NCBI GenBank assembly: GCA_028821605.1
Contig: JAPPFM010000058.1
Location: 230,668-294,667 of the forward strand
Length of the DNA: 64,000 bases
Source: Candidatus Poribacteria bacterium
GTDB taxonomy: Bacteria; Poribacteria; WGA-4E; WGA-3G
Direction: 5' to 3'
Below, piece after piece: positions 35,035 through 45,100 of this stretch; position 1 is the first letter of the stretch, and the number at the start of each line of letters is the position of its first letter. A program made the position numbers and the translations under genes. The notes below the pieces were generated by a model. That model did not search any database. It was given only the letters and a program-made list of their open reading frames with translations, and was not told the origin of the DNA.

Positions 35035-36018
35035 TTAAAAGCGCGTGATAAAAGAGACGCGATGTGCATTGCCGACATAAGCGTCCGGGACAAAAGCGTA
35101 ATCGAATTGGAAGTCGATATTCGCTAATGCGTCCTCACCACTCCGTCGTACCCCGACACCGAGCGATAACCCGTTGCTCGGATTCTCGTTCATTCCAATC
35201 TGGTATCCAAGGCGTGCAGCGACACTATCGTAAAACCAGCGTTCTGCCCCGATATGGAAACTCGGATTTGCATCAATGAGCGGAAGGTGGGCATCGGCGA
35301 CGAATGCCCAAAGCTCACGCGGCGGCATTGTTTCTTCTGCTCCCTCCTCTACCATAGGCTGCTTCCACATTCTGTAAGCGACTCCCGCCCGGACTGCCAT
35401 CGGTAGGTTCTCCCCACCATCCAATACTCCGGCGTTTTGGACAGCAACCCCAATTCCAAGCTGATTGTCAAACAAACGTAAGATTACACCGACATCTGCT
35501 GCAGCACCGTAGGCATTCTGAATGTCCAGCTGCTCTGAAATGACTTTCGCTGTGCCACCGATTGACATTGCCGTGCCGAGCGGATAAGCGAAAGATAATC
35601 CTGTGGCAAAACCGCCGACCGTCACAGTACTATCGGGATCCTCTGTTGGGCCCTGTCGGCGTTCAATTTCAGTGAAACTGCCGAGGAAACTTGCGCCCCA
35701 GACAAGCCGATCTACTCGCTGTGCATATCCGATGGTTTGGTTGTTAATATCTGCAAACGAGAAGTGTTGCATTGCAGTCAATTCTTGGTCGTGTACAGCG
35801 GTCAACCCTGCTGGATTCCAAAAAATAGTGTTAATGTCATTGGCAAGTCCAGCAAAGGCACCTCCCATTCCAACAGGCCGGCTTCCCCCTTCAATTTTTA
35901 GGAAAGCAGCACCGGTTGTTCCTGCGCCATCATGGATACTCACCGCGTGTACGCATGGAGTAGTCGCGCTTACTACGAGAAGCACCATTATGATTAGACC
36001 GGTTCGCCTTTTCAGCAT
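35035..36018 (-). CDS. PorV/PorQ-like outer-membrane protein
   Basis: 327 residues with a signal peptide (MLKRRTGLIIMVLLVVSATT, ends about VHA). The sequence matches the PorV/PorQ/UPF0164 barrel family: GTTGAAFLKIEGGSRPVGMG, GAFAGLANDINTIFWNPAGL, FSFADINNQTIGYAQRV and FDYAFVPDAYVGNAHRVSF, with an aromatic C-terminus (FITRF). In Bacteroidetes PorV is the shuttle that delivers type IX cargo to the attachment complex, binding C-terminal signal domains. The downstream gene (36120, same strand) encodes a very large surface protein, and four more exported proteins in the window carry a type IX-like tail, so a matching role is plausible. Confidence 0.8.
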   Translation of the reverse strand: MLKRRTGLIIMVLLVVSATTPCVHAVSIHDGAGTTGAAFLKIEGGSRPVGMGGAFAGLANDINTIFWNPAGLTAVHDQELTAMQHFSFADINNQTIGYAQRVDRLVWGASFLGSFTEIERRQGPTEDPDSTVTVGGFATGLSFAYPLGTAMSIGGTAKVISEQLDIQNAYGAAADVGVILRLFDNQLGIGVAVQNAGVLDGGENLPMAVRAGVAYRMWKQPMVEEGAEETMPPRELWAFVADAHLPLIDANPSFHIGAERWFYDSVAARLGYQIGMNENPSNGLSLGVGVRRSGEDALANIDFQFDYAFVPDAYVGNAHRVSFITRF

Positions 36019-36039
36019 TATAAATTCTCCTTTGTAATC

Positions 36040-36116
36040 GTTTTCAGTTATCAGTTTTCAGTGCCTTGCTTACTGATGACCGACGACTGAAAGGGTTGCG
36101 TAGCAACCCGTACTGA
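36040..36116. repeat. TTATCAGT-type repeat with nested hairpin
   Basis: TTATCAGTTTTCAGTG and CTGATGACCGACGACTGA lie beside a 7-bp stem GGGTTGC (36093-36099) / GCAACCC (36103-36109) with a GTA loop, between the giant gene's stop and the PorV-like gene's start. Confidence 0.55.
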
Positions 36117-36119
36117 CAA

Positions 36120-39100
36120 CTATTCCACGACCAGCACTTTGCCAACAACGTTCGCACGATTCCCCGCTGCATTGACGGCTTCTAAACGGAAGATGTACAG
36201 CCCTCTCGCCACAGGAGTGCCCGCTTGGTTCTCCAAATTCCATTTCACCAACTGGTCATTGCGCTGTCCCGACACAACATCAGGATACGTTTGTGAGAGT
36301 ACCATGTCGCCACTCCAATCATAGATGCTCAGCGTAAGTTCGATCGTATCTCCAAGTGGAACGTTAACATCAAAGGAAAAGAAGGCAACATCCCGTTTCG
36401 AGAGCCGAAGCGGATTTGGCCATCCAAAGGTCGTGCCCCGGAAGGTGAGCGACACAGACATCGTATACGTACCGATGTCGTAAATGGCGTAATTCCCTGC
36501 ATTGTCGGTGACTCGAACATCTAAGTCGTATTCACCAGAACGCGTTGGCAGGAAATCAATAGACCAGACGCTCCACGGCTCCTGTTCCGCATCGCTGTCA
36601 TCAACAGCAGCGACTGGTTCAATAGGTTGATTGTCGGGACCGGTACCAACGATTTCTACAAGCCACACACCTGACGCTGGAACTGGAATCTCACCCTCAC
36701 CAACTCGCTGCGTGCCTGCTGGATCAGAGGCTGTACCTTCTAACGGAAGTGCCTTGTCAGTTAGTTCGGTTTCACCACCATCGCTCGTTATAGCGGCAGT
36801 TGGTTCCGTCGTTTCATATAGAAATTCGGCGGTAATTGAGTCCGTTGGTGCGAATCCGAGGAGTTCCGAGTCGTTTCCGACACTGATAACCGTGATCTTA
36901 TAAACCCCTTGGACTGTGAGTCCATCAGATTTGAAAATGAGCGTGTCAACCCCGTTCTGCTGCGTACTGCCGGAGATTTCCGATCCGTCGGGACCCCTCA
37001 CTGTAATTCTTGACTGTGCCAAGTTGACCCCTAACCCTGTGTCAAAGATATTCGCTTGGATGACAACACCGCCCGTTGTGGAAACTGCAGTCGGATAATC
37101 CACTGCATTGATGTCAACAAGCAGTGGAAGCTCGTTGATAAGCAACGTGCTTTCATCAATTGTCGGTGGATTGGTGTCATAGACGAAAACCTTTTGGTAG
37201 GGTTCATCGTCGTTTCCTGCGCGGTCTTTAGGGTTAATGGTGATTTTGTATTCACCATCTGCTGAACCGTTATCAGCGAGTGGGACAGTGAGCCGGAAAG
37301 TGAGGTTGCCCTGTCCATCGTCAGATACCCGCCCTGAAATTTTCGTCGGGTTTGGCGAGAGACGTTCAAAAGTTAGCCATTTCTCATCAAGATTTTTCCA
37401 ATCAATCCCAGACGTTTCATCAGTCAGATTGACACGAATCTCTGTCAGAGAATTATTAACCTCAGGTTGCACAACGACGAGATTAATTACTTCATCAGTC
37501 TCAATCTCCGGTGACTGGGTATCGTAGGTGAAGGTGAATCGTTGAACGCCACCGCTCCGTCCGGAGGCACTGATCGGTGTAAACTCAATGGTATAAACAC
37601 CGTCTTCGGATCCATCGGTTGCGAGTGGACGCACGAGATCATAGATCAGCCGGGTACTTGTCCGTCGTTGCTGTCCCGCAATGACCTGATTGTCGGCGTT
37701 TAGCAGGCGAAGCGTTGACAGGTGGTTTTCATCATCTGTTTCAAGCCTCACTTCTATCCCCTCAAGTTCCTCATTTGTAAAAGCTTCATCTCTCGGTGCT
37801 GTAGTCGGTTCTGTCGAAACGACAGTAGGCAAGCGTCTTGACAAGAGGAAACTCCGTTCAAAGACGGTTGCATTGCCATTGCCTGCTCGGTCAACCGCTT
37901 GGACACGAATGATATAACGTCCATCTGCAACAAGCTGATTCGTCGTGAGGGTTAACTTTGTTTCTCCGTCACTGACAAGTTCACCAGATATTTGCGTCCC
38001 ATTCGGGTCAACCAAGATTACCGTAGTCATTGCCCAATCAATACGACTACCCCCCTCATCGTTGAGGGTTACCTGTATCTCTGTGACATCCTCGGTGAGT
38101 AGAGCACCATCAGCAGGGACTGTGCTAACGAGGGTAGGTGATTGGGTATCATAGATAATCGAGTGTTCAACCGTATACGGATTCCCTGCTTTGTCTGCTA
38201 ACGCAATCAGGACAGTGTATTCACCATCCATACTACCATCAAGTGGTAAGGGTTGATCAAGCGTAAGAAAAAGCTGGTTTTCGGTATCATTTGTGAGTTG
38301 CGCTGGTACCAAACCGCCGCTCGCATCGCGGAGACTAACTTGCTGATCTGATAGCATAAGGTCTGCAGGACCAACATCCGCGACAGTGAAACGGAGCTGT
38401 GTTAAACTCCTACTGATATAGGAAACCGGTTGACTCAAGTCGATCGGGTCCGCGGCTATTATCTCTGGCTCTTGGGTATCGTAAACAAACTCACGATAGA
38501 TAGTGCTGCCCTGCCGTCCAGCTTGATCAACGGGTATAACGTATACGCTGTACCGCCCATCCGTAGTGCCATCAGAGGTAAGCCCTATCGGCTCCCAAAC
38601 GATTAGATTTTCCCCATTGGAACCTGTTGCACCGCGCACAATCGTGTTATTGACATCTACCACCGTAATACTCGATCCTTCAGTCCCGAAAGATAATCCT
38701 GTCTCTGTTGGATCAACTAAGAACGCCCCAATGATCATATTGCTTGCGTTGACATAAGCGACATCACCGCTTTCTGTTGTCTCGGACTCACCGATCACAA
38801 TAGAAGTCACACGTGGTAGCGGGATATCCAAAAAGAAGTGGTACGCAACAGGACCGGACGCGGCATTCCCTGCCACATCTCGCGGTGTGATAGAGAGCTT
38901 ATATGAACCGATCTGTTCCAATTTCAAGAAATTGACGGTAACCTGAGACGCGCCATCATCTTGTAAAGTGAGCGGGAACTCAGATTCAATAGGTACCCCA
39001 GAGTCATCAGTTGCGCCAGATGGGTCTGGTCCCATTAAGGTAATCTGGGTATTGGTAAAATCAATTCGGGTCGCCTCGTCAAATTTAAGCGTTATACTGC

Positions 39101-42100
39101 TTAGAGATGCCAAAATCTCGGCAATTCGATTCGGCACCAGTTCCACCGGTGGGTCAGTATTCACCATCACAGAGGAGAGATGTGGCACTTGAGAATCATA
39201 AATGAACGTATGCGCCGAATCCGAACGATTCCCCGCCTTGTCAACAATACCTAACTCAACGGTATACTCTCCATCAACACTCCCATCTTGAGCAAACGGA
39301 GACGAGAGCGTCAAGTAGAGTTGGTTCGTCAACTCGTCATGTGTCACAACTGATGAAACTGGATCCCCAGCAGCGTCAACGAGTATTACCGTTTGATCTG
39401 CCAAAACCAAATCCGCAGGACCCACATCCGCAACCGTAAACGTGAACTGACGCAAAGCACCACTGACATAAGACACTGGTTGGCTCAACGTCAAAGGAGA
39501 TGACGCTGTTATTTGAGGTGCCTCTGTATCATAGATAAACTCGCGAGAGACGACTTCACCACGTCTACCAGTTTTATCAACTGGCGTGATTGCTACGCTA
39601 TATCTGCCATCAGCACTCCCATCTGTCGGGAGAGAAATAGGATTCCAGATTAACGCATTTTCCGCTAACCGAAGCTGACCCGGAACAACTGATCCTGAAG
39701 CATTCGTTACGACGATGCTTGAACCCCCCTCACCTGAGGCAAGCCCTACCCCTATCTCATCCACCAAAGTAGCAACTATGGTAGAATCACTTCCGTTGAG
39801 GAAAACCATATCACCCGTTTGCCCGCCTAATGTGACGGCACTCACACTTGGCAAAACCAGTTCAAGGCGAAAGGTGTACTGCACAGCCCCTTGGGCAACA
39901 TTCCCCGCTATATCTTGCGGCGTGACAGAGAGTGTGTACAAACCCGCCTGCGTGAGCTCGATAAAACGGACGGTAAGTTGCGAGAACCCATCAACAGAAA
40001 CATTGAGCACAATCGGTTGCTCATCAGGACCTGCCAATGTAACGACGGTATTCGCAAAATCAACACGTATTGCTTCTTCAAATTGAAGCGTAATAGCACT
40101 GGTAGTTTCCGAAATCTCGGTCACCTGTTGTGGTACGAGTTCCACCGGGGACTCAGCGTTTATCAGGACTGAGGATAACCCAGGCACTTGAGAATCGTAA
40201 ACGAAAGTATGCGCCGAATCCGAACGATTCCCCGCCTTGTCAACAATACCTAACTCAACGGTATACTCTCCATCAACACTCCCATCTTGAGCAAACGGAG
40301 ACGAGAGCGTCAAGTAGAGTTGGTTCGTCAACTCGTCATGTGTCACAACTGATGAAACTGGATCCCCAGCAGCGTCAACGAGTATTACCGTTTGATCTGC
40401 CAAAACCAAATCCGCAGGACCCACATCCGCAACCGTAAACGTGAACTGACGCAAAGCACCACTGACATAAGACACTGGTTGGCTCAACGTCAAAGGAGAT
40501 GACGCTGTTATTTGAGGTGCCTCTGTATCATAGATAAACTCGCGAGAGACGACTTCACCACGCCTACCGGCTTTATTAATCGGGGTGATTTCTACGGTAT
40601 ATCTACCATCAACACTTCCATCTGCCGGCAGCGATAACGCTTGCCATATTAATTGGTTCTTCCCTTCCACACGCATCTGACCCCGCACAGCAGCACCTGA
40701 AGCATCTGTTACAATGATACTTGAACCCTCTCCGGTTAAACTTATCCGCGTGTCATCCGAAAAAGTCGCTACTATCCTCGTATCGCTACCATTGATAAAA
40801 ACAACATCCCCTGATTTACCGCCTATCATCACTGAAATGACACTTGGCAATGTTAAATCCAGAGCGAATCGATAATTCACAGCACCCGACGCAACGTTCC
40901 CCGCCACATCCTGTGCTGTCACAGACAACGTATAGACACCAATCTGACGCAACGGCAGGAAACTCGCTGTCAAACCCGTCGTGCCATTATCTTCCAAAGT
41001 CAGAGGAATCGCTTCTCCACCCGGTCCCGTCAAGGTTACCTGGGTATTGGTAAAGTCAATGCGCGTCGCCTCGTCAAATTCAAGCGTGATACTACTTATA
41101 GATTCAGAAATATCAACAATACCTTCTGGCGTAAGCACCAACGGAGATTCAGTGTTCACCATCACGGAAGAGAGATTTGGCACTTGAGAATCGTAAATGA
41201 AAATATGCGCCGAATCCGAACGATTCCCCGCCTTGTCAACAATACCTAACTCAACGGTATACTCTCCATCAACACTCCCATCTTGAGCAAACGGAGACGA
41301 GAGCGTCAAGTAGAGTTGGTTCGTCAACTCGTCATGTGTCACAACTGATGAAACTGGATCCCCAGCAGCGTCAACGAGTATTACCGTTTGATCTGCCAAA
41401 ACCAAATCCGCAGGACCCACATCCGCAACCGTAAACGTGAACTGACGCAAAGCACCACTGACATAAGACACTGGTTGGCTCAACGTCAAAGGAGATGACG
41501 CTGTTATTTGAGGTGCCTCTGTATCATAGATAAACTCGCGAGAGACGACTTCACCACGTCTACCAGTTTTATCAACTGGCGTGATTGCTACGCTATATCT
41601 GCCATCAGCACTCCCATCTGTCGGGAGAGATACAGGATTCCATATTAACGCATTTTCGGCTAACTCAAGCTGACCCGGAACAACTGATCCTGAAGCATTC
41701 GTTACGACGATGCCTGAACCATCTTCACCTAAGGCGAGTCCTACCCCTATCTCATCCACCAAAGTAGCAACTACGGTAAAATCACTTCCGTTGAGGAAAA
41801 CCATATCACCCGTTTGCCCGCCTAATGTGACAGCACTCACACTTGGCAAGACGAGTTCAAGACGAAAAGTGTACTGGACAGCCCCTTGGGCAACATTCCC
41901 CGCTATATCCTGCGGCGTGACAGAGAGTGTGTACAAACCCGCCTGCGTGAGCTCGATAAAACGGACGGTAAGTTGCGAGAACCCATCAATAGAAACATTG
42001 AGCGGAATCGGTTGCTCACCAGGACCTGTCAATGTAACGACGGTATTCGCAAAATCAACACGTGTTGCTTCTTCAAATTGAAGCGTAATAGCACTGGTAG

Positions 42101-45100
42101 TTTCCAAAATCTCGGTCACTTGTTGTGGCACAAGTTCCACCGGGGACTCAGCGTTTATCATGACTGAGGATAACCCAGGCACTTGAGAATCATAAATGAA
42201 AGCATGCTCCACATCTAAACGATTCCCCGCTTTGTCAACAATACCTAACTCAACGGTATACTCTCCATCAACACTCCCATCTTGAGCAAACGGTGATAAA
42301 AGCGTCAAGTACAACTGGCTTGATAACTCATCGAATGTCAGAGCAGTTGGAACCATATTCCCTGAAGCATCTAACAACGCAATCGTTTGCGATTCCCACA
42401 ATATATCCGAAGGTTCTATACCTTCACCAGGAACTACATCTTCAATTGTAAACGTGAACTGACTTAAACCGCCACTGACATAAGAGACAGGGGCATTTAA
42501 TGTTAGTGATGTCGCCGCGGTAATACGTGGCTCCTGTGTATCGTAAACGAACTGACGATAGACGACATCGCCCTGCCTTCCGGCGTTATCAATCGGCGTA
42601 ACCGTAACGGTATAGCGACCATCGGCACTCCCATCAGTCGGAAGAACAATCGGAGACCACGTCAATTGATTCTCGCCTGTGGCTGTGGTGATACCGGGTG
42701 CGGGAATGCCGCTCGGACTGGTGACAGCAATCGTTGAGCCACTATCGCCTAAGGCGACCCCAACACCGCTCAACTCTGCGAAATTAGCGACGATGTTAGC
42801 AGCGGTACCGTTGACATAAACGATCGTCCCAGCCTTACCATCAATAAGAACAGAACTGACAAGTGGTAACGCTAAATCCAAGGTGAACCGGTAATCAACA
42901 GCACCGGGGGTAACATTCCCTGCCACATCCTGTGCCGTCACTGATAACGTATACATACCGACTTGAACCAACGGGAGAAAACTCACAGTGAGACCCGTCG
43001 TGCCATTGTCTTCCAACGTCAGCGGGATCGTTTCCCCAGTCGGTCCCGTCAAGGTCACCTGAGTATTGGCAAAATCAACGCGCGTCGCCTCGTCAAATTC
43101 AAAGATGATACTACTTACAGATTCTAAAATCTCGGTAATTCGATTTGGCACAAGTGCCACTGCTGGCTCGGTATTCACCCTCACAGAGGAAAGAGATGGT
43201 ACCTGAGAGTCATAAATGAAAGTGTATTCCGCATCCAACAGATTCCCCGACCTGTCAACAATCCCTAATTTCACGGTATATTCACCATCAACACTTCCAT
43301 CTTGCGCGAATGGAGACGAGAGCGTCAAGTAGAGTTGACTCGCTAACTCATCATACGTTAGAGCGGCCGGTACCGCAGCTCCGGATGCATCCAGCAATTC
43401 AATCGTCTGCGATTCCCACAATATATCTGAAGGTTCTATACCTTCACCAGGAACTACATCTGCGACCGTAAATGTGAGTTGATTCAAACCACCACTGACA
43501 TAAGAAACTGGGGCATTCAATGTTAGTGGTGTTGCTGCACTGATCCGCGGCTCCTGCGTATCGTAAACAAACTGACGATAAACGACATCGCCCTGCCTTC
43601 CAGCGTTATCAATCGGTGTAACCGTAACGGTGTAGCGACCATCCGCACTGCCATCAGTCGGAAGAACGATAGGGGTCCACGTCAATTGATTCTCGCCAGT
43701 AGATGTGGTGATACCGGGTGCAGGAATGCCACTCGGACTAGTGACAACAATCGTCGATCCACCATCGCCTAAGGCGACGCCAACACCGCTCAAATCGGTG
43801 AAATTGGCGACGATGTTAGCAGCGGTACCGTTGACGTAAACGAGCGTCCCAGATTTACCATCAATAAGAACAGAACTGACGACTGGCAAGGCAACATCAA
43901 TCCGGAACCGATAGACGAACGGTGATGTACTTTGATTCCCAGTCAAGTCTTGTGGTGTAACTGACAACGTGTATTCACCGCGCTGCGTCAAGGCTTGAAA
44001 ATTGAGCGTCAAAACGGCTTGTCCATTATCAACTCGGTTGACAGGAATAACGGTCTCACCTGGCCCCATCAACGATACAACCGTCGCTCCAAAATCAACA
44101 TCACCTGCGGTCTCATCAAACGCAACAGTTATCTGACCAACAGAGTCGGCAATATCTGTGGTGCGATCCTCAGCAAGCGACGTTGGGGATTCGGCTGCCA
44201 CTTGGACACTTTCAATCGCCGGAAACTGTGTATCTAAAACAAGCGGGAATTCCTGTGTAAAACTTTGTCCTGTAAAATCGATAAATGTCGCAGTTATCGT
44301 GTATTCGCCATCCGCGCTTCCATCACGTGCAACAGGTGCCGCAGCAGTCCAAGTTAGTTGATTGCTCGCTTCAGCACGCGCAAGATCTTCCTGTGCGATG
44401 AAAGCACCTTGAGAGTTTCTGACAGTCAGCGTCGAAGCATCAAAATCAATCCCCGCGCCAATATAATCAACAATTTCGGCTGTAATCGTCGTTAAACTGT
44501 TAACTGTTGTAGTTTCAGGTATTGTCAGTCGGATTTCGGGTTCACGCTTTTGACTGATAAGGTAGAACTCGCGCACGACAGTTGGACCACTATTGCGTGC
44601 TCGGTCAGTGGGGGTTATTTCAATTCTATAAGTCCCATCATCTGAACCGTCCAAGGCAATCGGCTCTGTGAGCGTCAGCGTGATTGTATCCGTGCCGTTA
44701 CTCGTTATGTTCACCGGCACATCTACTTGTGCGCCACTATCATTACGAGTGAGTTGGAAGCTGCTCTGAATGAAATCGATACCGCTGGTTTTCTCATTGA
44801 GTTTCACCTCAACTTGTGATAACTCTGAGACAGTTGCATTGGCAGCTGGTGTCGTAGAGATGAGTGTTGGGAGCTGCGTATCGTAGATAAACCGGTAATT
44901 GTAAGTTTTGGTATTGCCGACGATGTCTGTCGCCTGAACGTTGAGTATATAGCGTCCATCTTGACTTCCATCTCGACTCACAATCGGTTTATCTAATATG
45001 TAGATTAGTGTATTACTATTTGCGCCAGGGAAAGACCTACCTCCAAGCGCATTGATGCCATCCTCTCCGGGAGTACCGAACACAATTCGAGGGACCCGTA

